Assembly (NCBI GenBank): GCA_004356685.1
Contig: SMWS01000012.1
Coordinates: 1 to 7,113 of the forward strand
Direction of reading: 5' to 3'
Origin: Deltaproteobacteria bacterium
Lineage (GTDB): Bacteria; Desulfobacterota_D; UBA1144; Nemesobacterales; N074bin48
Length of the DNA: 7,113 nucleotides
Each line of letters opens with the position of its first letter. Position 1 is the stretch's first letter. The notes below the pieces were generated by a model. It saw only the letters and a program-made list of their open reading frames with translations. It ran no database searches and was not told where the DNA came from. A program made the position numbers and the translations under genes. Positions 1 through 7,032 of this stretch are shown here, piece after piece.

Positions 1-2194
1 ATAACCACCTAAATCCAAACCCCACATCCCTTCTTATATCCTGAGAATCAAAACTTATCTTCTCGCCATCATTATATGCATTACCAATATCAACAAAGAG
101 TACACCCTTTACATTAATTTGTTTTACCAGTGGAACTATGTACTCTGCCGACAGTAGCAATTCCTGGGAACCTCCAATGATCACAAAATCCCCATCATCC
201 GTTGGCACCCTTGCTCCGACTCTTCTAAATTTAAAACCTCTTAATGAATTAGGACCCCCTAAAAAAAACCTCTCACCCACAACTAAATCATTTCCTACAT
301 CCATAAGGTTTAAATACCCATATCTGCCAGTAAAAGCAAAAACAGTGCTTTTCCAAACAGGGTAATAATATCTTAGATTAGCCCTGTACTTAATAAAATC
401 AGTGTCTCCTCCAAAAGGTCCTGCATACTCAATCGATGTCCTAGCAATCAAACCTTTTGTGGGGTCAAGAAAATTATTTCTTGAATCCCAAACAGCACCT
501 ACAGATAAACCGCTGATGGTTCTGGAAGACTCAGTAATAATTAATCTTGCATCGCCAAAAACATCTCCAATATCCTCGCTTTCAAGCCTGTAACCTACTT
601 CTGCCCTTAGTTGTTTCCAAATTCTTCTGCCAAAGGAAAGTGCGCCTCCAAAGGATTTTCTATCAAAATCTCTAAATTCTCTTTTTGTTTTAAAAATCCT
701 GAAGTTCATATTCCATTCCGAGTCCATGAATACCGGATCTGAATAGTTTAGTGAAAAAAGTTGTGTAACTCCGCCTATTTGTGCAGACAAAGAAAGTAGT
801 TTGCCATATCCAAACAAGTTGGATTCCTGAATTTGTCCTGAGAACAAAACTGTTTCAACCGAGCTAAACCCTCCTGCTACACTGAAAAATCCAGTTGGCT
901 TTTCTTTTACACTAATATTAATATCTACTTGATCATCTACTCCAGGCACCCTTTCAGTGTCAACCTGAATATCTGCTTCAAAATAACCTCTCCTAAGTAT
1001 TCTAGGCTTAATTGCGCTTATTTGACTGGCATTGTACAAGCTTTGCTCTTCAATTAGAATCTCTCTTCTTATCACTTTATCCCTAGTTCTTACATTACCA
1101 GAAATATCTATTCTTCTTACGTATACCTCTTTTCCCTTTTCAATTGTAAAATTCACATCTACTTGCAGACTAGATTTATTAGGAAAAATTCTGGGATCAA
1201 CATTTGCAAAAGCATATCCCTTATTTCCATAGTAAGTTGTCAATATGTTTATGTCGTTAGCCACGTAGCTGCTTTTAAATATTTCACCTTTTTTTAATTT
1301 TAATAAATCAACAAGTTCCTCATTTGTTGCAATCAGATCTCCGCCTATACTAACACTACCCACCCTGTATTGCTGCCCTTCTTCAACTCTAAAGGTAATT
1401 ATATGGCCCTTTTTTTCTTCACTATAAACCTTTTCAGGCTTGCTCACGTTTACATCAAGGTACCCTTGGTCAAGATATACGGCTCTGATTCTGTCAGAAT
1501 CCCTATCTATCTCTTCAGGTCTGTAAAGACCCCTGGAGGTTATAAAAGAGATAATACTTTTTGGTTTCGAATATATTTTATCTTTTATATCGCCGCTCTT
1601 TATTGAATCATTGCCTTCTATTATTATTTCTTTAATATAGGATTTTTTTCCTTCCTTTATATCTATATTAAGTTCAATTGTCCCCTCACCCCTGGGTTCT
1701 ATAGAATAATCAACCTCTGTAGGAATTATTCCCCTTTCGGCGTACAGTTTCTTAATCGACTCTATAGTGTTATTTAATTTGGAAATCTCGACTATCTGCC
1801 CTTCATTAATGCTCAGCGCTGCTGTGATATTTTCTGTGCTTATCTCATCATTACCATTAATTCTTATATCAACTATTACGGGTTTTTCTTTAAGCTTATA
1901 AATCAGCACTATTCCATCTTCAGTTTTATCTATCTCTGCAACAACATCATCAAAGAATCCCAGCTTAAATATATTTTTAATATCACTACTTATAGCAGAT
2001 GAAGAAAGAATGTCTCCAGCAGATACTGTAATGCTGGATTTAATAAGCTCTGTTTCAATTCTTCTGTTACCCAAAATAATCACTTCAATTATTTCATTGC
2101 CATCGGAAGATTTTAAACTTATAGGATAAGAAGATAAACCTATAAGCACTACCAATATGGGTATTAAGAATAATTTTACAGCTTTAGTTTTCAT
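1..2194 (-). CDS. bamA: Outer membrane protein assembly factor BamA (Omp85 family), 3' end outside window
   Basis: BamA is the core of the BAM complex and inserts beta-barrel proteins into the outer membrane. I translated the minus strand from an ATG at 2194: it is open for 731 codons to the window edge. Residues 1 to about 28 look like a Sec signal peptide (Lys-rich start, hydrophobic 8-20, no lipobox Cys). Five POTRA domains follow at about 35-105, 106-184, 185-273, 274-354 and 356-432, most with the typical I-x-G-N/G strand-turn (LGNRRI, INGNDEI, IEGNDSI, ISGNVRT). The barrel starts near 434. It contains the Omp85 loop-6 motif GGPNSLRGF (646-654) and reaches the near-terminal RRDVGFGFRW (721-730), so roughly 30-40 residues, including the last strand, lie beyond the edge. 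The start overlaps the end of lolD by 11 bp, with a weak GGAAAG (2202-2207) 7 nt upstream, so translation is probably coupled to lolD. In related genomes skp/ompH and lpxD often follow; this cannot be seen here. Family identity is very secure. Confidence 0.96.
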   Translation of the reverse strand, partial: MKTKAVKLFLIPILVVLIGLSSYPISLKSSDGNEIIEVIILGNRRIETELIKSSITVSAGDILSSSAISSDIKNIFKLGFFDDVVAEIDKTEDGIVLIYKLKEKPVIVDIRINGNDEISTENITAALSINEGQIVEISKLNNTIESIKKLYAERGIIPTEVDYSIEPRGEGTIELNIDIKEGKKSYIKEIIIEGNDSIKSGDIKDKIYSKPKSIISFITSRGLYRPEEIDRDSDRIRAVYLDQGYLDVNVSKPEKVYSEEKKGHIITFRVEEGQQYRVGSVSIGGDLIATNEELVDLLKLKKGEIFKSSYVANDINILTTYYGNKGYAFANVDPRIFPNKSSLQVDVNFTIEKGKEVYVRRIDISGNVRTRDKVIRREILIEEQSLYNASQISAIKPRILRRGYFEADIQVDTERVPGVDDQVDINISVKEKPTGFFSVAGGFSSVETVLFSGQIQESNLFGYGKLLSLSAQIGGVTQLFSLNYSDPVFMDSEWNMNFRIFKTKREFRDFDRKSFGGALSFGRRIWKQLRAEVGYRLESEDIGDVFGDARLIITESSRTISGLSVGAVWDSRNNFLDPTKGLIARTSIEYAGPFGGDTDFIKYRANLRYYYPVWKSTVFAFTGRYGYLNLMDVGNDLVVGERFFLGGPNSLRGFKFRRVGARVPTDDGDFVIIGGSQELLLSAEYIVPLVKQINVKGVLFVDIGNAYNDGEKISFDSQDIRRDVGFGFRWL

Positions 2195-2855
2195 AAACTA
2201 TCTTTCCGTCTAAAAGATTAATTTTTTTATCAAAACATGAGGATACATATGAATTGTGTGTCACTACAATAATAGACACCTTATACTCTTGGCTTAATTT
2301 GACAAATAAATCAATTATTGACGAGCCAGTTTTTCGGTCTAAATTTCCAGTTGGTTCGTCAGCAAATATAACCCGTGGTTTTAAAACTATTGACCTTGCA
2401 ATAGCCACCCTCTGCTGCTCTCCACCCGAAAGCTCACCTGGTCTGTGTGTAACCCTGTCTGAGAGTCCAACATTGTCCAGTACTTTTAAAGCAAGTTCTT
2501 GAGCCTGGTTTTTATTAATACCATTTATAAGTGCCGGCATCATAACATTTTCCAACGCATCAAACTCTGCTAAAAGGTAATGGAATTGGAAAACAAATCC
2601 AATCTTATTGTTTCTAAACTTAGCAAGCTCGGTATCAGATTTATTCAGTACATTTTCTCCATCATACTTTATATCACCTTTCGAAGGATGATCAAGAGTT
2701 CCCATTAAATGTAGTAATGTGCTTTTCCCAGAACCTGAAACCCCTTCGATTGCCAGTGTCTGTCCCTGGTCAACTTTTAGATTGATTCCTCTCAGCGCTT
2801 CTACATTAGATCCATTCGTATTATAAATTTTCCACAAGTCCGATACTTCAATCAA
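2184..2855 (-). CDS. lolD: Lipoprotein-releasing system ATP-binding protein LolD
   Basis: This is the ABC ATPase that powers release of mature lipoproteins from the inner membrane to the periplasmic carrier LolA; it acts at the cytoplasmic face bound to LolC/E-type permeases. The 223 residues match the family length. Walker A is GVSGSGKS (38-45), the Q-loop is Q90, the signature LSGGEQQR lies at 142-149, Walker B VIFADEP at 162-168 with catalytic Glu167, the D-loop GNLD at 170-173 and the switch His at 200. The stretch FQFHYLLAEFDALENVMMP (89-107) closely resembles the LolD Q-loop region and separates it from FtsE and MacB relatives. The start is TTG at 2855: the reading frame is closed by the lolC stop just upstream and only this codon puts MIEVSDLWK in register, 10 nt after GGGAG. 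It lies 15 bp after lolC and overlaps bamA by 11 bp. All nucleotide-binding residues are present, so the enzyme should be active. Confidence 0.95.
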   Translation of the reverse strand: MIEVSDLWKIYNTNGSNVEALRGINLKVDQGQTLAIEGVSGSGKSTLLHLMGTLDHPSKGDIKYDGENVLNKSDTELAKFRNNKIGFVFQFHYLLAEFDALENVMMPALINGINKNQAQELALKVLDNVGLSDRVTHRPGELSGGEQQRVAIARSIVLKPRVIFADEPTGNLDRKTGSSIIDLFVKLSQEYKVSIIVVTHNSYVSSCFDKKINLLDGKIVYEN

Positions 2856-2865
2856 AGGATATATT

Positions 2866-2870
2866 CTCCC
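2866..2870 (-). promoter_or_regulatory. Ribosome binding site of lolD, preceding a TTG start
   Basis: On the minus strand the 15-nt gap between the lolC stop (TAA, 2873-2871) and lolD begins with GGGAG, followed by 10 nt and then TTG. No ATG or GTG occurs in frame between the stop and the conserved N-terminus, so this site decides the non-AUG start. The spacing is a little long. Confidence 0.6.
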
Positions 2871-4169
2871 TTATTCATACCTCAAAGCTTCAACAGGATC
2901 TTTCCTAGAAGCCTCAAATGAAGGATAAAGAGTAGCTATCAAACAAATTATCAAACTAGTAAACGCCACTACAATAAAATAAATCGGTTCAATTCTAACA
3001 GGAAATTCCGAAATATAATAGACCTGGGGATCAAAAGGAATTAAACTTTTTATAAAATCTGAGGTTTTGAGTAAATAACATATTAAATATCCTAAAATAG
3101 TGCCAATAGTAGTACCAACTATCCCTATTATCATTCCTTCTGTTAAAAATATATTCAAAATACTGTTTCTTGATGCACCCATAGCTTTTAATATTGCAAT
3201 ATCTCTGTTTTTTTCCATAACAACCATCGTAAGAGTGCTAATTATATCGAGTGCTGCTACCAGTATTATGAAAGCAAGAAATATCCCTATGGCAATTCTT
3301 TCAAGCTTAAGCGCTTTAAAAAGACTTCGGTTAACATCTTGCCAGTTTCTTGTATAAAACGGGAAGCCCAAATAGTCTTTAAGTTCACTGCCAAGAGATT
3401 TGGCATCATAAGCATTATCGGTTTTAAGTTCAATTCCCGACACTTTATTCTTCATATCAAAAAACTTCATTGCATCCTTAATTGATACATATGCAATAGA
3501 TGAATCATACTCAAACATCCCGTAGTCAAAAATCGCTATAATTTCAAATTTCCTTACTTTTGGCAGATGCCCTAAAGGACCAATCTTTCCAAAAGGTGAA
3601 ACAAGGTTAATTTCATCACCAATTATAACGCCAAGCGACCCCGCAAGCTCCTTTCCGATTATTATCGGCGGATAACCCGAAAGTGTTTTTTTATCTAACT
3701 TTCCTAATAGTTTTTTCCCGTATTCTTTAAGCTCTTCTAAACTTTTTTTTTTGTGCTTTAAATCAGATCCTTTTCCAACAGCTTCATAAATATTTATAAC
3801 CGAGCCTGCAGACTCCGGTTTAATACCCCTTATAACAGCGCCTGTAACATTTGAACCTGCTACCAGCATTCCCTGTCCATATACAAAAGGACTTGCACCT
3901 GCCACTCCTTTGTATTCAGCTATTTTTTTTGTAATCTCATCATACTTATCAAAAGCACCATTATAATTAAGAACAACTATGTGTGCATTTACTCCCAGAA
4001 TTTTATCTCTCAACTCGTCTTCAAAACCTTTCATTACGGCAAGAACAACGTTTAGTGACATTACTCCAATTATTACTCCCACAATCGATATCAAACCTAT
4101 CACAGACACAAAACTCTGCTTCTTTCTTGATTTCAGATATCTAAGTCCAATAAAAAATTCGTATCTCAT
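2871..4169 (-). CDS. Lipoprotein-releasing ABC transporter permease, LolC/LolE family (possibly LolF-like homodimer)
   Basis: This inner-membrane subunit extracts lipoproteins together with LolD. Its 432 residues include the family's N-terminal R-Y-L-x-S-R-K-K (10-17), a first membrane helix at about 20-45, a large periplasmic domain (46-290), and three C-terminal helices at about 292-316, 338-367 and 396-415 forming the FtsX-like domain. The coupling region EKNRDIAILKAMGAS (319-333) and the ending PSFEASRKDPVEALRYE (416-432) are hallmarks of LolC/E. Residues around 190-212 (SPFGKIGPLGHLPKVRKFEI) resemble the LolC segment that forms the LolA-binding hook, so I lean to LolC-like. Only one such gene sits beside lolD, which suggests a homodimer as in LolF systems; a second copy elsewhere is possible. 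Residues 131-168 form a lysine-rich insert, making the protein somewhat longer than the usual ~400. The start ATG shares 4 bp with the lysS stop (ATGA), implying translational coupling. There is no strong Shine-Dalgarno. Confidence 0.93.
   Translation of the reverse strand: MRYEFFIGLRYLKSRKKQSFVSVIGLISIVGVIIGVMSLNVVLAVMKGFEDELRDKILGVNAHIVVLNYNGAFDKYDEITKKIAEYKGVAGASPFVYGQGMLVAGSNVTGAVIRGIKPESAGSVINIYEAVGKGSDLKHKKKSLEELKEYGKKLLGKLDKKTLSGYPPIIIGKELAGSLGVIIGDEINLVSPFGKIGPLGHLPKVRKFEIIAIFDYGMFEYDSSIAYVSIKDAMKFFDMKNKVSGIELKTDNAYDAKSLGSELKDYLGFPFYTRNWQDVNRSLFKALKLERIAIGIFLAFIILVAALDIISTLTMVVMEKNRDIAILKAMGASRNSILNIFLTEGMIIGIVGTTIGTILGYLICYLLKTSDFIKSLIPFDPQVYYISEFPVRIEPIYFIVVAFTSLIICLIATLYPSFEASRKDPVEALRYE
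3743..3752 (-). repeat. A10 homopolymer tract inside the LolC/E coding sequence
   Basis: Ten uninterrupted A residues on the coding strand encode Lys140-Lys142 and begin the Ser143 codon. Shorter A runs occur nearby in the same gene: 8 (3923-3930), 7 (3686-3692) and 6 (3711-3716). The reading frame is intact as sequenced. A run of this length can provoke polymerase slippage; whether it does here is inference. Confidence 0.6.
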
Positions 4170-5629
4170 TCGGCTCTAAGGTGTGGAAATAATAAGACTT
4201 CTCTTATAGATGGGGAGTTGGTCAGCAGCATTACAAGCCTGTCAATTCCAATTCCGGCCCCAGCAGTAGGCGGCATTCCATATTCAAGGCAATTAACATA
4301 ATCTTCGTCCATTTCATGGTATTGTTCTTCACCCTTTGATTTTAATTCTATCTGTTTTACAAATCTTTCTCTTTGATCTTGGGGATCATTTAATTCAGAA
4401 AAAGCATTAGCTATTTCCTTGCCGGCAATATAGAGCTCAAATCTGTCGGCTATTGTAGGATCGTTATCATTTTTTCTTGCAAGCGGAGATATATCCAGGG
4501 GAAAACCATAAACAAATGTAGGATTATTTAGTTTTTCACCAGTATTCCTTTCAAAGATTTCAAGCAGCGCTTTTCCCCTTATATTGTTGTGCTCAATACC
4601 ATAAGAATCGGCTCTTTTAAATAAAGCACTTTCATCGTTCAACTCTTGCTCTGTCAAAGTTTGCTTTAAAGACTCAAAAATATTTATCCTATCCCACGGC
4701 AGAGTCATGTCTATTTCTGTATCCAGATATTCAAACTCTAGTTTGCCAACAACTTCATTTGCGACATAAGTAATAAGTTTTTCAATAAAATCCATTAGAT
4801 CAAAATAAGTAGAATAAGACTGATAGAACTCAATCATTGTAAATTCTGGGTTATGCTGAGTTGAGATACCCTCATTACGAAATGTTCTTCCAATCTCATA
4901 AACTTTTTCGATGCCTCCCACTACTAATCTCTTTAGGTATAGCTCAGGTGCTATTCTTAAATAGAGTTCCATATCTAATGCGTTATGGTGGGTTTTAAAT
5001 GGTTTTGCAGCCGCACCGCCGGCAATGGGATGGAGGATTGGAGTTTCGACCTCAATATAATCGTGGCTGTCCATAAAACTTCTTATCAGCTTAATAATTT
5101 TAGACCTGGTTAAAAATATTTGTTTAACATCATCATTTGAAATTAGATCTAAATAACGCTGCCTGTATCTTAGTTCAACATCTTTTAGGCCGTGCCATTT
5201 TTCAGGAAGTGTTCTTAAAGACTTAGTTGTAATTACAAAATCAGTTGTATTTAGCGTAAGTTCGCCAGTTTTAGTTTTAAACAGTTTTCCAGTAACACCA
5301 ATAAAATCCCCAATATCAATGAATTTTTTGAAAAACTTGATTTTTTCATCGCCAATTTCATTTTTTTGAACAAAACACTGGATCTTAGCGCTGCTGTCTT
5401 TAACGTGAAAAAAAGCGCTCTTGCCAAAATCCCTTATAGATATAACCCTTCCAGCAACTACAAATTCGGTTTGCAGGCTTTTTAATTCATCTCCATCTGT
5501 ATCTAAATACTTTTCGATCAATTCCGATGCTAGGCAGCTTGGTTTAAAATCATTGGGATAGGGATTAATACCAAGCTCTATAAGTTGTTTAACTTTGCCT
5601 ATTCTTTGTAAAGTTAGATCGCTTTCCAT
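4166..5629 (-). CDS. lysS: Lysine--tRNA ligase, class II (LysRS)
   Basis: It charges tRNA-Lys with lysine using ATP in the cytoplasm. The 487 residues are normal for bacterial LysRS2. An N-terminal OB-fold anticodon-binding domain covers about 55-137 (VVAGRVISIRDFGKSAFFHV). The class II core follows: the LysRS block LPEKWHGLKDVELRYRQRYLDL (141-162), motif 1 around 184-198 (FMDSHDYIEVETPIL), motif 2 with RTFRNEG...HNPEFTMIEFY (248-269) and motif 3 GAGIGIDRLVML (457-468), with the ATP-binding Arg464. The C-terminus REVLLFPHLR is also typical. The first in-frame start after a TAA at 5642-5644 is the ATG at 5629, and it aligns with the usual LysRS N-terminus (ELGINPYP at 18-25), so the start is firm. 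No Shine-Dalgarno is visible in the A-rich leader. It heads the lolC-lolD-bamA operon and overlaps lolC by 4 bp. Confidence 0.97.
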   Translation of the reverse strand: MESDLTLQRIGKVKQLIELGINPYPNDFKPSCLASELIEKYLDTDGDELKSLQTEFVVAGRVISIRDFGKSAFFHVKDSSAKIQCFVQKNEIGDEKIKFFKKFIDIGDFIGVTGKLFKTKTGELTLNTTDFVITTKSLRTLPEKWHGLKDVELRYRQRYLDLISNDDVKQIFLTRSKIIKLIRSFMDSHDYIEVETPILHPIAGGAAAKPFKTHHNALDMELYLRIAPELYLKRLVVGGIEKVYEIGRTFRNEGISTQHNPEFTMIEFYQSYSTYFDLMDFIEKLITYVANEVVGKLEFEYLDTEIDMTLPWDRINIFESLKQTLTEQELNDESALFKRADSYGIEHNNIRGKALLEIFERNTGEKLNNPTFVYGFPLDISPLARKNDNDPTIADRFELYIAGKEIANAFSELNDPQDQRERFVKQIELKSKGEEQYHEMDEDYVNCLEYGMPPTAGAGIGIDRLVMLLTNSPSIREVLLFPHLRAE

Positions 5630-5762
5630 TTTGTTTGATGTTTATAAAGGGATAAATTAGATAATTAAACTGATTAAAAGAGAAAATGTTGTTGAGGAAT
5701 ATAAAATACTATTTTTCTTTAATCAATAAAAATAAACTTAATATGTATTTTTGCAAATTATT
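5630..5762. other. Intergenic spacer between transporter gene and lysS
   Basis: The 133-bp AT-rich spacer holds the predicted lysS promoter. I see no GC-rich hairpin followed by a T-run after the transporter stop codon (5765-5763), so some read-through into lysS is plausible. No small gene with a ribosome binding site is evident, and the roughly 60-nt leader is too short for a T-box or lysine riboswitch. Confidence 0.5.
5698..5726 (-). promoter_or_regulatory. Predicted sigma-70-like promoter of the lysS-lolC-lolD-bamA operon
   Basis: On the minus strand TTGATT (5726-5721) is followed by a 17-bp spacer and TATATT (5703-5698), giving 4/6 and 5/6 matches to the consensus at ideal spacing. Transcription would start near 5691, leaving a leader of about 60 nt before lysS. 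It lies in the only sizeable gap upstream of the operon. The surrounding DNA is very AT-rich, so chance matches are possible. Confidence 0.55.
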
Positions 5763-6950
5763 TTATTTATTCAATCTTAAGATACTATTTCTATAGTAGA
5801 AAATAAATACAGTAAAGCCTATAAAACAAATTGATCCCATAAGTTTGTACATGAAGAAGTAATTATAAAGTTCTGCAATAACTCCATAAGAAAACGCTCC
5901 TATCATTCCTCCCAGGGTAAAAGCTACACTGCAAATCGAAAATACTTTTCCCCTTTCATTAAAGTTAGAGTTATCCATAACAATTGAATATAAAGTGGGA
6001 TACAAGAAACCATGCGCAAAACCAAACAGTATTCCTGAAATCGCTAAATCGGTTTTGTCCTGCGTAAACCCGAGATAAAAAATGCTAAAAGAAAACAAAA
6101 TTAAAGAAGGTACAACTGTTTTTATTTTCCCGATTTTGTCTGGTAGCCAGCCTGCAAACAATCTTATAAATAGTACTGACACTGCATACCAGACAAAGAA
6201 AACCTCGTATTGCCTGATATCAAGTTTTAAAGAAAAAACTGGCAGAAAGCTAAGAGTTGGAATAAAACCAGATCCTGCAAACATTAAAGTAATTGCAGGA
6301 ATGATTATTCCCGGTCTTTTAATTATTTTTATTACATTTGAGCTTTTAATGGTTTTGCCATCTTCATCACTTGTTCTTGCTTTGCTTATACTGAAAATAA
6401 AAGGCAATGCTAAAAGCCCGATCACCGAAATAAATATGAAGAAATAATCGAAACTATATTGCTGTACCAATATTCTTCCAATATAGGGTGCTAACGCATA
6501 GTTTATTATTGTGAACACTCCGAATATACCCAAAGCCTGAGTTCTATTTTCTTTAGGACAAACTTCTGTGATAAGTGTTCCTGCCGATATAAAGAACAGT
6601 GAAAATGCTATGCCCTGAAATATTCTAAAAACAAAAAATAATGAATTTAGACTATTTAATAAAGCAAACGGTATGCCGGTTAATACCAATATCACTGAAC
6701 CTAATATTAAGAGTATTCTTTTATCATACTTATCAACCAAAAATCCGACCAGTGGAGTACTAAAGATTGTGCTAAAGCTTGTAGCCCCCATTATAAAACC
6801 TATATCACTATCGGTGCCTCCAAGCTCTTTTATCCAGACCGGTAGCAACAAAAAAGCATGCATATTAAAGAAAAACAAAAAGGAGCTGATGGTTAGAAGA
6901 ATAAAATTTTTGTTTAGCAATTGAGAATTATAAATAAACTGTCTAACCAT
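5763..6950 (-). CDS. Major facilitator superfamily (MFS) transporter, substrate unknown
   Basis: This 395-residue inner-membrane protein is predicted to move a small molecule by proton-coupled antiport or symport. Twelve hydrophobic helices can be placed at about 15-36, 48-70, 78-98, 102-124, 138-157, 168-188, 213-236, 248-266, 277-294, 300-322, 335-358 and 366-386, with a polar charged central loop (189-212, KARTSDEDGKTIKSS) dividing two halves. The MFS motif A is GFLVDKYDKR (69-78), and a degenerate second copy, AGWLPDKIGK, lies at 266-275 in the second half. Length and topology fit 12-TM drug-efflux or sugar-efflux-like families (MFS_1), but nothing fixes the substrate. The ATG at 6950 is the first start after an in-frame TAA at 6981-6983. 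No Shine-Dalgarno precedes it; a perfect palindrome occupies that position instead. It is codirectional with lysS, 133 bp away, and divergent from the gene starting at 7102. Base composition resembles its neighbours. Confidence 0.88.
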   Translation of the reverse strand: MVRQFIYNSQLLNKNFILLTISSFLFFFNMHAFLLLPVWIKELGGTDSDIGFIMGATSFSTIFSTPLVGFLVDKYDKRILLILGSVILVLTGIPFALLNSLNSLFFVFRIFQGIAFSLFFISAGTLITEVCPKENRTQALGIFGVFTIINYALAPYIGRILVQQYSFDYFFIFISVIGLLALPFIFSISKARTSDEDGKTIKSSNVIKIIKRPGIIIPAITLMFAGSGFIPTLSFLPVFSLKLDIRQYEVFFVWYAVSVLFIRLFAGWLPDKIGKIKTVVPSLILFSFSIFYLGFTQDKTDLAISGILFGFAHGFLYPTLYSIVMDNSNFNERGKVFSICSVAFTLGGMIGAFSYGVIAELYNYFFMYKLMGSICFIGFTVFIFYYRNSILRLNK

Positions 6951-6957
6951 TATATGT

Positions 6958-6972
6958 TTCGATTGAATCGAA
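6958..6972. promoter_or_regulatory. Perfect 15-bp palindrome, candidate operator
   Basis: TTCGATTGAATCGAA reads as seven-base arms around a central G with no mismatch. It lies 7 bp upstream of the transporter ATG and 5 bp before the -35 of the divergent promoter, so a dimeric regulator bound there could affect both genes. It could alternatively act as a small hairpin in the transporter mRNA. I did not notice another copy in the window. Confidence 0.4.
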
Positions 6973-6977
6973 TATTT

Positions 6978-7005
6978 TTGTTAATCAAAGAAAATATATT
7001 ATAAT
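6978..7005 (+). promoter_or_regulatory. Predicted promoter of the divergent gene at the right edge
   Basis: TTGTTA (6978-6983), a 16-bp spacer and a perfect TATAAT (7000-7005) form a good sigma-70-like promoter pointing right. Transcription would start near 7012, giving a leader of about 90 nt before the ATG at 7102. Confidence 0.5.
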
Positions 7006-7018
7006 CAAAAGCAATCAA
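6991..7018 (-). promoter_or_regulatory. Possible promoter of the MFS transporter gene
   Basis: On the minus strand TTGATT (7018-7013), a 16-bp spacer and TATTTT (6996-6991) give a moderate match to sigma-70 elements. The start point would be near 6984, leaving a leader of about 34 nt that contains the palindrome. It overlaps the predicted divergent promoter. This is a weak prediction in very AT-rich DNA. Confidence 0.3.
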
Positions 7019-7032
7019 TAATATGCAAACTT

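Noticed and set aside
261..268. An eight-base homopolymer in bamA as a phase-variation switch
   Set aside because: The run encodes the invariant Phe-Phe-Leu before the GGPNSLRGF motif of an essential gene, so on/off switching is implausible.
138..1606. Several plus-strand open frames of 60-80 codons (138-365, 402-593, 1032-1232, 1370-1606)
   Set aside because: All are antisense shadows of bamA, whose minus-strand frame is open throughout with POTRA and barrel motifs.
2254..4179. Plus-strand open frames at 2254-2502, 3100-3357 and 3979-4179
   Set aside because: They are antisense to lolD and the LolC/E gene, which carry complete family motifs.
5630..5691. A T-box or lysine riboswitch before lysS
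   Set aside because: The predicted leader is about 60 nt, has no GC-rich stems and no terminator, and is too short for either element.
5700..5765. A possible terminator after the transporter stop codon (loose pairing of A-rich and T-rich runs)
   Set aside because: The potential stem is made only of A-T pairs with mismatches and is not a convincing intrinsic terminator.
6082..6447. A 121-codon open frame on the plus strand
   Set aside because: It lies wholly antisense to the transporter gene, which has clear membrane helices and motif A. The plus-strand product resembles no known protein and lacks a ribosome binding site.
5763..6950. The transporter gene as a recently acquired foreign gene
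   Set aside because: Its composition and codon use look like the neighbours, and no repeats, integrase or insertion sequence flank it.
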